Assembly: GCA_035429805.1 (NCBI GenBank)
Contig: DAOMFL010000009.1
Span: 16,693 to 80,692 of the forward strand
Origin: JALORV01 sp035429805
Lineage (GTDB): Bacteria; Pseudomonadota; Gammaproteobacteria; Burkholderiales; Burkholderiaceae_F
Length of the DNA stretch: 64,000 nucleotides
Direction: 5' to 3'
In this document: piece by piece, positions 18,885-26,752 of the stretch
Position numbering within the stretch: position 1 is the stretch's first letter
Layout of the letters: each line of letters opens with the position of its first letter
Notes under the pieces: generated by a model
What the model saw: the letters and a program-made list of their open reading frames with translations, nothing else
Database searches by the model: none
Told to the model about the DNA's origin: nothing
Position numbers and translations under genes: made by a program

Positions 18885-19352
18885 TCAGAAAAGCCACGGC
18901 ACGAACCGCCAGGTACGCCTCCGGTACTCGCCGTAGGCGGCGTGCTGCGCCAGCATGCCGCGCTCCTCGACGCCCGCCTTGACAACCAGCACGGCGGCCA
19001 GCGCGAGCAGGACCAGCCACGTCGACTCGTCGGTGGAGCAGCGCGCGGCCGCGACACCGGCCAGCATCAGCGCGCTGTACATCGGATGGCGGATCCTGCG
19101 ATACGGTCCGTGCTGCACCAGCCGGCCGCCGGCGCGCGGCGTCGGCCGGATGTTGAAGTTTCCAAGCCGGTTGGCGGACAAGGCCCAAACCCCCAGCGCG
19201 AACCCTGCGAGTGCGAAAGCGATCGCGTCGGCCGGCGCCATTCCTGCGGCGAGCCCGCGCACGCCGTCGACCACGAGCCACGCCAGCAGCACGAACTGCA
19301 GCGCCACGAGCAGCGAACCGAGGCGTGCGTCCGAGCGGGACCGGTGCGTCAA
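18885..19352 (-). CDS. Isoprenylcysteine carboxyl methyltransferase-family membrane protein
   Basis: The 155-residue integral membrane protein has about four hydrophobic helices and the family signature GGRLVQHGPYRRIRHPMYSA, followed by VEERGMLAQHAAYGEYRRRT near the C-terminus. This is the SAM-binding core shared by ICMT, PEMT and NnrU-like proteins. Bacterial substrates are mostly unknown; a lipid or small hydrophobic acceptor is plausible. It lies 10 bases downstream of a soluble methyltransferase gene, so the two are probably co-transcribed. Confidence 0.85.
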   Translation of the reverse strand: MTHRSRSDARLGSLLVALQFVLLAWLVVDGVRGLAAGMAPADAIAFALAGFALGVWALSANRLGNFNIRPTPRAGGRLVQHGPYRRIRHPMYSALMLAGVAAARCSTDESTWLVLLALAAVLVVKAGVEERGMLAQHAAYGEYRRRTWRFVPWLF

Positions 19353-19362
19353 AGGCGAACCT

Positions 19363-19998
19363 TCAGCGTCGACGCGCCGTGAGGCCGATCAGCGCGGAGC
19401 GGCCGCAGTGTCCGCTGCCCTCGGCAACATCGGCTTCGTACTCGCGCAGTTCGAGAATTTCCAGGGCCGCAAGTTCGTCGCGTAGCAACTGCGGCGTGTA
19501 CAGGTGCGACGCGAACGGCGGGCCGCCGGTGCGATAGTCGAGCTGCTTCGGCGTGTAGCCCTGCAGCACCAGGATGCCGCCGGGCCTGAGGCTCGCCACG
19601 ATGCGCTCGAACAGCCGCTTGCGCTGCGCAGGATCGGCGAACTGCACGAAGATCGCAGCCACGCCGTCGAACCGCGCCTGCGGCCACGCATAGGCGTCGC
19701 AGTCAGAAACCTGAAAGTCCACCGCTACGCCATGACTGTCGGCCAGACGCCGCGCCTTGGCGACTCCGACCTCCGCGATGTCGAACGCCTCGACTTCGAA
19801 TCCCTGGCGCGCGAGCCACACGCTGTTGCGCCCTTCGCCGTCGGCCACGCATAGCACGCGCCCGCGTGGCGGCAGCAAACGCGCGTGTTCGCGCAGCCAG
19901 GCGTTGGGCTCGACGCCGAACAGGAATTCATCGGTGTCGAAGCGGCGATTCCAGGTCTGCGCGGCGTCTTCGAAGGCGGGAGCGGGCGGCTGGGTCAT
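19363..19998 (-). CDS. TehB-like SAM-dependent methyltransferase
   Basis: The 211-residue class I methyltransferase has motif I as GRVLCVADGEGRNSVWLARQG (GxGxN variant), an acidic motif II in EAFDIAEVGV and a motif IV region at VAAIFVQFADP. It continues with RPGGILVLQGYTPKQL. This arrangement matches TehB/thiopurine-like small-molecule methyltransferases. I start at the ATG at 19998; a GTG three codons upstream is possible. A role in metalloid or toxic compound methylation is possible but unproven. Confidence 0.87.
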   Translation of the reverse strand: MTQPPAPAFEDAAQTWNRRFDTDEFLFGVEPNAWLREHARLLPPRGRVLCVADGEGRNSVWLARQGFEVEAFDIAEVGVAKARRLADSHGVAVDFQVSDCDAYAWPQARFDGVAAIFVQFADPAQRKRLFERIVASLRPGGILVLQGYTPKQLDYRTGGPPFASHLYTPQLLRDELAALEILELREYEADVAEGSGHCGRSALIGLTARRR

Positions 19999-20117
19999 CG
20001 TGCGCACATCGGGTCGTGTTCCGATGGCACGAAGCGTACGTCAGGAGCGCGCTGACGTCGCGCGCGCGGTCGAACGAGGCGCGGCAGCGGCCGAGGTCCG
20101 GCCAAATCGGCGGGGCG

Positions 20118-21179
20118 CTAGGACGGCAGGAAGTCGACCGGCCAGGTGATCGTGATCGCGTCGACGTCCTTGGCGCCAAAGTCGAACATCTTGATGCGTG
20201 CCAGCAGCTTCTGCTCCAGGTCCGCGGCCCGCAGTTCGCTCGAGACGACGCGCAGGCCGGTGACCTGGCCCGAGGGCGCGATCTTCAGCTCGACGACGAC
20301 GCGCCCCTGCAGCGAAGGCTCATCGCGCAGCGCGCGGTTGTAGATCGAGTAAATGGCAGCCTTGTTGCGCTCGAACACCAGCTTGATCTCTTCGATCGAG
20401 CGCGAAGCCTTGCCGCTCGTGCCTCGCTGAAGTGTTCCTCCCGCGCCGCCGCCGCCGGTGCCCGAGCCGCCCGCGCGCCCATGCTGCACGCCGCCGGGTC
20501 CGCCACCGCCGGCTCCGCCGGCCACGCCTTCGACCAGCGTCGTCGAGCGGCCCGCGAGGCCGCCACCACCGGTGTCACGACTGTAGGCGGCGGTGTTGAT
20601 ACCGCCGCTGCCGCCGGTCGCGTTGGACGTGATCAGCGACCGCGTCGGCACGCCCGGTCCGACGCCGGCGCCGACTCCCGGGCCGACCCCTGAACCGACA
20701 CCCGGTCCGGGCTTGATGTCCTTGTTGAGCTGCACCGCCGCCGGTGCCGCGTGCAGTTCCTGCAGTTCGTTCTTCATCGCCAGCAGTCCGACGCCGGACA
20801 TCCGGGCACGTGCGTTCTCGAGCCTTTCGCCGGGCGGCTTGTTCGCTTCGGGGCGGCGTGCCTCGACGACGGCCGGCTTCGGCTCGGCCTTCGGCATCGT
20901 GGGCTGCGCCTTCGTTTCGTCCTTGGTCACAGGCCGCTCGGGTTTGGGAATCACCGGTGGCGGCATTTCGCGATCGAGCAGCAGCTTTGCCAGGCGCGGC
21001 GGCAGCGGCTCGGCCACCGTGCGATCGGGTTCCCGCACCGGCAGCCACGGCATGATGATCGCGATCAGCAGGCAGATCGCCAGTACGGTCCGGAGGATCC
21101 GCTTGAAGCGCTCCTCGTCCTCGGCCGAAACCGACCACGCCAGAATCGGCGTGTGCAGAGTGGTCGCTGCCGCCACCAT
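20118..21179 (-). CDS. AgmX/PglI-type TonB-like energy transducer
   Basis: The 353-residue protein has a cytoplasmic tail and one membrane helix (about residues 30-46). A Pro/Lys-rich periplasmic spacer follows (PPPVIPKPERPVTKDETKAQ), then a long glycine-rich stretch (about residues 150-245). The C-terminal domain begins RSIEEIKLVFERNKAAIYSIYNRAL and ends TITWPVDFLPS. That domain matches the AgmX/PglI C-terminal family first named in Myxococcus gliding motility and resembles TonB/TolA. It would transmit proton-motive force from the adjacent TolQ/TolR-like proteins to the envelope. TGATG overlap with the upstream exbD gene supports coupling. Confidence 0.88.
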   Translation of the reverse strand: MVAAATTLHTPILAWSVSAEDEERFKRILRTVLAICLLIAIIMPWLPVREPDRTVAEPLPPRLAKLLLDREMPPPVIPKPERPVTKDETKAQPTMPKAEPKPAVVEARRPEANKPPGERLENARARMSGVGLLAMKNELQELHAAPAAVQLNKDIKPGPGVGSGVGPGVGAGVGPGVPTRSLITSNATGGSGGINTAAYSRDTGGGGLAGRSTTLVEGVAGGAGGGGPGGVQHGRAGGSGTGGGGAGGTLQRGTSGKASRSIEEIKLVFERNKAAIYSIYNRALRDEPSLQGRVVVELKIAPSGQVTGLRVVSSELRAADLEQKLLARIKMFDFGAKDVDAITITWPVDFLPS

Positions 21180-21673
21180 CAGCCACCCGCCTTCTTCTGC
21201 ACGGCGAACGAGACGTCGGTGAAGCCGGCACGCGCGCAGGTCACCATCACCTTGCGCAGCAGGCGGTACGGGATCTCCCGGTCGCCCATGATCGTGATCG
21301 ACTTCTTCTGCTCTTCATTTTCGGCGCGGATCACGGGGCGTGCGATCAGCAGATCGAGTTCGGCCTTGAGCCCCGGGATCAGGTCACCTTCCTTGTCGAT
21401 CACGTCGCTCACGGCAGCAACCTTGCGGCCGTCAACGACGATCTCACTGGCGCTGACCAGCACCGCCAGGGTTTCGCGCGGCATCTTCTCCGCAGTCGAT
21501 TCCGGCAGCTTGATCGACTTCGAGTTCGGCAGCACATCGGCCACGCCGGTGTTGATCAGCAGGAAGAAGATTAGGATCGTGAAGATGTCGATCAGCGACA
21601 CCAGGTTCAGGTCGACCGTCGAGGTGTTGCGCCCGCGGCGCGCGGCGCGCTTCTGGATTCCGGTCTGCTTCAT
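21179..21673 (-). CDS. ExbD/TolR-family biopolymer transport protein (second copy)
   Basis: The 164-residue protein has one N-terminal membrane helix carrying the family aspartate, in STVDLNLVSLIDIFTILIFF, and a periplasmic domain with ITIMGDREIPYRLLRKVM, the ExbD/TolR C-terminal fold. ExbD/TolR subunits form the proton path with TolQ/ExbB pentamers. It overlaps the next exbD gene upstream by ATGA and the AgmX gene downstream by one base, so the stoichiometry is likely set by coupling. Confidence 0.9.
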   Translation of the reverse strand: MKQTGIQKRAARRGRNTSTVDLNLVSLIDIFTILIFFLLINTGVADVLPNSKSIKLPESTAEKMPRETLAVLVSASEIVVDGRKVAAVSDVIDKEGDLIPGLKAELDLLIARPVIRAENEEQKKSITIMGDREIPYRLLRKVMVTCARAGFTDVSFAVQKKAGG

Positions 21674-22173
21674 CGCGCCGCCTGCCGGATCGGCGCATCG
21701 CCGATCGAGATGTCCGGAAACAGCACCACCTCGACCACCTTCGTGCCCTGCACCTGGTGGCCGGTGCGCAGCGCGTCCATCGCCTGCACTAGCACGTCAT
21801 ACGGCACGTTCGGCTCGGGCAGCACCGTAACGGCGGTCGTGTCGGGAAACTTCTCCTTGATCGCGCGCGCCAGCGTGCTGAGCGCCACGATGTCGTAGCG
21901 GCCCGTGGAGGTCTTCGGAATGCTCTGGATCAGACCGCCGATGCGGTCGCCGACCTCGATCGCTTCGCCGCGGATGACGACCTCGAGGTTGAGCTTCTCT
22001 GCCGACAGCTTTTCGAGCGCGCCGGTCGACTGCGCCGGCAGCGCCAGGTCCAGCACCGACAGCCGCGTGAACACCGCCGTGCTGAGCAGGAACGGCACCA
22101 GCACGACGATCAGGTTGATGAAGGCCGTGACGTCGAGCCCGGCGGGCTCGCGACGCAGGCGACGCAGACGCAT
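21670..22173 (-). CDS. ExbD/TolR-family biopolymer transport protein (first copy)
   Basis: The 167-residue protein has an N-terminal helix region GLDVTAFINLIVVLVPFLLSTA and a periplasmic domain ending VEVVLFPDISIGD. The DVTAFINL segment puts the family aspartate at the start of the helix, a slightly unusual position compared with the second copy. Two non-identical ExbD paralogues side by side are seen in gliding (AglR/AglS) and related motors. It starts 35 bases downstream of the TolQ-like stop. Confidence 0.88.
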   Translation of the reverse strand: MRLRRLRREPAGLDVTAFINLIVVLVPFLLSTAVFTRLSVLDLALPAQSTGALEKLSAEKLNLEVVIRGEAIEVGDRIGGLIQSIPKTSTGRYDIVALSTLARAIKEKFPDTTAVTVLPEPNVPYDVLVQAMDALRTGHQVQGTKVVEVVLFPDISIGDAPIRQAAR

Positions 22174-22208
22174 GCTGCTCCTTCCGGTTCAGGAAACAGG
22201 CCGGCCGA

Positions 22209-22865
22209 CTACTCGGCGGCGCGCCGGACTTCGCTCGTCATCCGCTGCGTCAGGTTGAGGAAACTGATCTTCGCGGCCTCGAGGCTGTCGACGATCTCGG
22301 TGGCACGCGCCTGCAGGAAGGCGTGGATCAGCAGGAACGGAATCGCGACCATCAGCGCGAAAGCGGTGTTGTTCATCGCGATCGAGATCGACGCCGCCAG
22401 CAGTTCCGCTTTTTCCGAAGGATTGACGTTGGCCACCGCCGTGAACGCCTTGATCAGGCCGATGATGGTGCCGAGCAGGCCGACCAGCGTGATGACGTTG
22501 GCGAAGGTCGCGATGTAGTGCGTGCGCTTCTCGAGCCGCGGCACGATTTCCATCATGCCTTCCTCCATCGCCATGTCGACGTCCTCGCGCCGGTGCGGCG
22601 TCCTCAGCCGCTCGAGCCCGTAGCTGACGATCTTGCCTATCGCCACGTCGCCGCCGCCGGCCACGGCCTGCACCTTGTCGAACTTGCCGTTCTGCAGCAG
22701 CGGCAGGATCTTGTCCCACATCTGCCGGTTATCGGAGCGCGCCCGGTTCAGGAAGATGAAGCGTTCGATCGCCACGGCCAGGCCGAGCGCCATGATCAGC
22801 AGGCTGGGGTAGATGAAGAGCCCGCTGTCGTGGAAGAACTTGACCACGGTGTCGAAGGCGTTCAT
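22209..22865 (-). CDS. MotA/TolQ/ExbB proton channel family protein
   Basis: The 218-residue inner-membrane protein has a first helix FIYPSLLIMALGLAVAIERF and later helices in FANVITLVGLLGTIIGLIKAF and SIAMNNTAFALMVAIPFLLIHAF. These are the conserved TolQ/ExbB TM2-TM3 segments including the Thr/Ala-rich proton path. GGAG eight bases upstream supports the ATG at 22865 rather than one eight codons earlier. It is the stator-like channel partner of the two ExbD proteins and AgmX-like transducer encoded downstream. Confidence 0.92.
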   Translation of the reverse strand: MNAFDTVVKFFHDSGLFIYPSLLIMALGLAVAIERFIFLNRARSDNRQMWDKILPLLQNGKFDKVQAVAGGGDVAIGKIVSYGLERLRTPHRREDVDMAMEEGMMEIVPRLEKRTHYIATFANVITLVGLLGTIIGLIKAFTAVANVNPSEKAELLAASISIAMNNTAFALMVAIPFLLIHAFLQARATEIVDSLEAAKISFLNLTQRMTSEVRRAAE

Positions 22866-22900
22866 GAGTCGATCTCCATTTCGATGCAATCAATCCCGAT

Positions 22901-23254
22901 TCACTTGCGAGCCGCTGGCGGGGCCGCTTCCTGGGCGACGCCTGCCGCGGGCTTCTCGGCGCGCGCATGGATCTGCGCGTCGTAACGCACCTGCCGCCGG
23001 AACACGTCGCGGTCCACCGGCGCCAGCGCCTCGTCGAGCACGCTTTCCAGCGGCTTGCCCGACATGTCACCCGGCAACGGCTTCTTCCACGGCACGATGT
23101 AGAGCACCTTCGGCAGTTCGCGGTTACCGATGATCTGCGTGCGGTCCATGTCTGCACGGTCCTGCGCCGCGACCGTGCACGCGACCAGCGCGCCTGCGGC
23201 AGCCATCGTGACGCGCAACGGATCGAGCCGATGCCCGAAGAAGCGCCGCTTCAT
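22901..23254 (-). CDS. Small secreted protein of the AgmX-TolQR operon
   Basis: The 117-residue protein has a signal peptide (hydrophobic RVTMAAAGALVACTVAAQ) and a short mature region with GNRELPKVLYIVPWKKPLPG. Similar small proteins accompany AgmX/TolQR operons in proteobacteria, but I know no function. The ATG at 23254 overlaps the upstream TPR lipoprotein stop by four bases; a longer in-frame extension to 23395 would lie inside that gene and is rejected. Its C-terminus is Ala/Glu-rich. Confidence 0.75.
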   Translation of the reverse strand: MKRRFFGHRLDPLRVTMAAAGALVACTVAAQDRADMDRTQIIGNRELPKVLYIVPWKKPLPGDMSGKPLESVLDEALAPVDRDVFRRQVRYDAQIHARAEKPAAGVAQEAAPPAARK

Positions 23255-23955
23255 CCCTGTTCCTTGCGCTGCGGCGCGTTCTTTCGCGCAGTGCGATTCC
23301 TGAGGTCGCTCACCCAGCGTTGCACCTGCTCGTCTCCGCCGGGCGTCATCTGCAGGTAGCGATCGTAGAGTTCGAGAGCGCGCGCGCCATCCCATAGATA
23401 CAAGTCATACAGAATGCCGAGGTTGAGCACCGCGGGCGCGTAGGCGCTATCCAGCGAGATCGTCTGTTCGTATGAGGCCTTCGCCTTGGCGAAGTCCCCG
23501 GCCATGCGATAGGTGATGGCGAGCTGGTTGTGCAGCTCGGCACTGTTCGGGTTCAGCTGCACCGCCTTCTCAAGCGCGGCGATCGCTTCGGCGTTGCGTC
23601 CGGCCTGGCGATGGATCAGTCCGAGGTTGGCGTACGGCCCGGCCAGATCGGGATCGGACTTGGTGAGCGCGACGAAGCCGCGCTCGGCCTCCGCCGTCCG
23701 CCCGGCCGCCATCGCCTGGCGGGCCGCGTCGAAGCTGCGCTGCGCGGCCGGACTGACGGGCTTCGCTTCGACCTTCGGGGCCGCAGCGCCTGCCTCGACC
23801 TTGACGGCGCTCGCCACCGTGCCGCCGGACTTCGCGTCGGCCGATGACGCCGTGGTCGATGGCGTGGTCTTGTCGCCGAACGTCGAGCACCCAGCGAGCG
23901 CGACGCCCGCGGCAACGAGGACCATCGCGGTCAACGAACGATCAGCGAATCGCAT
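23251..23955 (-). CDS. TPR-containing lipoprotein
   Basis: The 234-residue protein has a lipobox (VALAGC, Cys22), a low-complexity Ala/Ser/Thr linker, then about four TPR units, for example AAQRSFDAARQAMAAGRTAE, PYANLGLIHRQAGRNAEAI and ELHNQLAITYRMAGDFAKAK. It is probably outer-membrane anchored, facing the periplasm, and may scaffold the other envelope components. I use the ATG at 23955 because it yields the lipoprotein signal directly; it overlaps the preceding gene by 14 bases. Confidence 0.88.
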   Translation of the reverse strand: MRFADRSLTAMVLVAAGVALAGCSTFGDKTTPSTTASSADAKSGGTVASAVKVEAGAAAPKVEAKPVSPAAQRSFDAARQAMAAGRTAEAERGFVALTKSDPDLAGPYANLGLIHRQAGRNAEAIAALEKAVQLNPNSAELHNQLAITYRMAGDFAKAKASYEQTISLDSAYAPAVLNLGILYDLYLWDGARALELYDRYLQMTPGGDEQVQRWVSDLRNRTARKNAPQRKEQG

Positions 23956-26752
23956 CGACCGTCCCTCCCGCGCGTTCCACCTTGTTGTAGCGCGCCGGAC
24001 GCAGCTTGCCGAGCGCCGCAATGCTGTCGCGCACCGACTTGTCATAGATGCCGTCCGCCGTCCGTCGTGCGTTGATCTCGTGCACTTCTATCGCCTTCTC
24101 CTCGAACGGGTAGGCTTGCTCCTCGAGCATCACGTTGTACTGCTCGAGCTCATCCTTCTTCAGCCCCTTGGGCCGCTGCGAGTTCATCAGCGCCGCGCCG
24201 AAATCGCGATACAGCTCGGCTGTCTGGAACGTCGCCGCCGTCGACACTTCGGCGATGCCGTAGTCGGCTGCGGCGGCGTAGGCCTTCAGCGCCAGCTCCA
24301 GCTTGTCCTTCTTGAGCTTCAGCTGGCGCTTGAGCGGCTCGACCAGCGCGACCTTGCGGTAGTCGTCGACGATCGGCCGCGCGAGCGCGAGCGTGGCCAT
24401 GCCGCCCAGCGTGCGGGTGCGGTCGGTGCGCGCTGGTCCCGCCGTCAGATCGCCGCGCTGCACCTCTTTCATCAGTGCCAGTTCGCGCGCCGGGTTGCCC
24501 TGTTCGCGCGCGATCTTCGCCAGCCGCCAGCGGGCTTCCAGCGCGGGTTCGAGCGGCTCCGGGTACTGCTTGAGATAGCGCTCGTAGGCGCGGGCCGCAG
24601 GTTCGCGGGCACCGGCCTTCTCGTACATCTCGGCCGCCTGCCATAGTCCGACGCGCGCGAGCTTCGGGTCCTTGTTGGCGGCGGCGAGCTTCTCGTACTC
24701 GCCGGCAGCCTGCGCCCAGCTGCCTTTCTCGGTGTAGGCCAGCGCGAGCTTGGCCGATACGTCGTCCTGCAGCGGACTCTTCGGATAGCGGGTACGGAAG
24801 TCCTCCAGCGTGCGCGCCGCGCTGTCCCAGTCGCCCGCCGCCAGCATTGTCGCCGCCGCGTCGTACTGCGCATTCGCACGCACCGGCGACTGCGGCGCGA
24901 CGCTCGCCACGCGGTTGAAATGACCGATCGCTTCGGCGAGCTGGCCCTGCGCACGCGCCGCTTCACCCTGCTTGTAGACCGAGGCGGCGAGCCGCTCGGT
25001 CAGCGCCGCGCGCGACGGATCCTTGTCAGGAGTCAGCGCCAGCACTTCACCATAGGCACGCTCGGCGTCGGCGAAGTCGCCCTTCTCGAACGACGTGTGG
25101 GCGACGACCGTCCACGCGACACGGCGCTGCGCCGCCGGCGCCGGCGGCTGCAGTTCAAGCACCTGGCGCGCCACCGCGGCAGCGCGCGGCGCATCGTTCA
25201 GCGCATAGAGTTTCTCGGCCGCGTTCGTCAGCACTGACGACGCACGCGCGTCCTGCGGGAAAGCCTGCGCGAAGCGCAGCGAGCTTTCGACCGCGGTCAT
25301 TTGCACCGCCTGCGCCTCGGCCGCGGCAACGCGCTTTTCCTGCTGCGCGTAGGCGAGCAGGGCCGCGTAGCCGGCGTCGGCGCTCTTCGCGTGCGCCGGA
25401 TAGCCGTAGGCCGATTTCTCGTATTCGACCGCCGCCTCGGCGTAGCGCGCGTCCTCATACAGCAGTTCGGCCAGCAGGAAATTGTTCTGCGCCGCCTGCG
25501 GGTCCTGCGGGAACGACGTCAGGTACAGGCGGTACCAGCGCACCGCTTCCTGGTAGTCCTCGGTCTTCTTCGTCTTCTGCGCGCTGGCGTGGTAGGTGCG
25601 CGCCAGCTCTTCAAGGTGCGTCTTCACCAGCGGCTCGGCATTGCGCGCCCAGCCTTCCGGGTTGCTGCGCTGGTAATCACTGCCGACGCCGTACTGCGTC
25701 ACGTACTGCTTCTTGGCTTCCAGCGCGAGCGTGGCAAAGCCGTTGGCCGCGTAGATGTCGATGACGCGCGCCTGCAGCACCGGGGCTTCCGGATGCGACG
25801 GCGAGCGCTGCGCGAACGCGCTGAAGGTGTCGGCCGCGTCCTTGACGCGGTCCTGCCTGATGTAGAGCTCGCCCAGCTGCTGGTAGACGCGGAATTCGTA
25901 CTCGCGCCGCACCTCGGAGTTGATGTAGGGCGGAATCGACGCCGGGCCCTGCAGGTTGGCGAGCGAGATGCTGGTGACGCGGAAGGTGTCCTCGACGAGT
26001 TCGCGGTCGGCGCGCGTGAGCCCCGGCAGCTTCTCGAGATCGCTTTCACTGCCGCGACCCGCAAGCTTCAGGTCCAGCACGCCGAAGAACGATTGCAGGC
26101 CATCTTCCAGCCGGCCCTGCTTGAACAGGGCCCAGCCGTGCATGTAGAGCGACCGCTCGTAGTACGGCGAGCCCTTGTCGCCGCGCATCGTCACCAGGTA
26201 GGCGACCTCGGCCTTCGGGTATTCGCGCAGCGCGAACAGCAGCTCGCCGCGCCGGAACTGCGCCTCGTCGCGGTAGCGCGTGGTCGGGTAGAGCAGGACC
26301 AGCTTGTCGAGCGTGGCGAGCGAGGTCTCCAGGTCGCCGGAGAGCTCGTAGGCGCGCGCGAGCTGGTAGAGCACGCGGTCGTTGCCCGAGTCGTTCGGAT
26401 AGGCCTTGAGGAACGCCTGGTAGCGGGTGATGGCTTCCTTGTAGTCGGCGGCACCGGTCGCCTCGCCGTTCGCCGAACGCGTGTCGACCTGATCCATCTG
26501 CAGGTCGCCCAGCCGCCGCAGCGCCTCCTGCTTGTGCGGTTCGCGCGGCGCGGCGGCCAGGAAATCGCGATAGGCGCGCTCCGCATCCTCTTCGCTCGCC
26601 GTCACGCCGGCGTCGGGCTTGATCGGGTACTGGCGTGACGATAGCGTCTTGAGCGTCGGCGGCTCCGGACTCTGCGACCGCTTCCACGGACTCGAGCACG
26701 CCGCGAGCAGCACAGCAGCGAGGGCGACAGTGAGCCTAGTTGCTCGTCGCAC
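23942..26752 (-). CDS. Large TPR-repeat lipoprotein
   Basis: This is a 936-residue protein if started at the GTG at 26752. That start gives a compact lipoprotein signal (VRRATRLTVALAAVLLAAC), has GGAAGG just upstream and overlaps the preceding gene by 17 bases; an ATG at 26803 is the alternative. The mature protein is almost wholly alpha-helical TPR/Sel1-like repeats of 34 or so residues, such as ERAYRDFLAAAPREPHKQEA and LYQLARAYELSGDLETSLAT. It is probably a periplasmic scaffold anchored to the outer membrane, like gliding-motility Glt TPR proteins. Exact role unknown. Confidence 0.85.
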   Translation of the reverse strand: MRRATRLTVALAAVLLAACSSPWKRSQSPEPPTLKTLSSRQYPIKPDAGVTASEEDAERAYRDFLAAAPREPHKQEALRRLGDLQMDQVDTRSANGEATGAADYKEAITRYQAFLKAYPNDSGNDRVLYQLARAYELSGDLETSLATLDKLVLLYPTTRYRDEAQFRRGELLFALREYPKAEVAYLVTMRGDKGSPYYERSLYMHGWALFKQGRLEDGLQSFFGVLDLKLAGRGSESDLEKLPGLTRADRELVEDTFRVTSISLANLQGPASIPPYINSEVRREYEFRVYQQLGELYIRQDRVKDAADTFSAFAQRSPSHPEAPVLQARVIDIYAANGFATLALEAKKQYVTQYGVGSDYQRSNPEGWARNAEPLVKTHLEELARTYHASAQKTKKTEDYQEAVRWYRLYLTSFPQDPQAAQNNFLLAELLYEDARYAEAAVEYEKSAYGYPAHAKSADAGYAALLAYAQQEKRVAAAEAQAVQMTAVESSLRFAQAFPQDARASSVLTNAAEKLYALNDAPRAAAVARQVLELQPPAPAAQRRVAWTVVAHTSFEKGDFADAERAYGEVLALTPDKDPSRAALTERLAASVYKQGEAARAQGQLAEAIGHFNRVASVAPQSPVRANAQYDAAATMLAAGDWDSAARTLEDFRTRYPKSPLQDDVSAKLALAYTEKGSWAQAAGEYEKLAAANKDPKLARVGLWQAAEMYEKAGAREPAARAYERYLKQYPEPLEPALEARWRLAKIAREQGNPARELALMKEVQRGDLTAGPARTDRTRTLGGMATLALARPIVDDYRKVALVEPLKRQLKLKKDKLELALKAYAAAADYGIAEVSTAATFQTAELYRDFGAALMNSQRPKGLKKDELEQYNVMLEEQAYPFEEKAIEVHEINARRTADGIYDKSVRDSIAALGKLRPARYNKVERAGGTVDAIR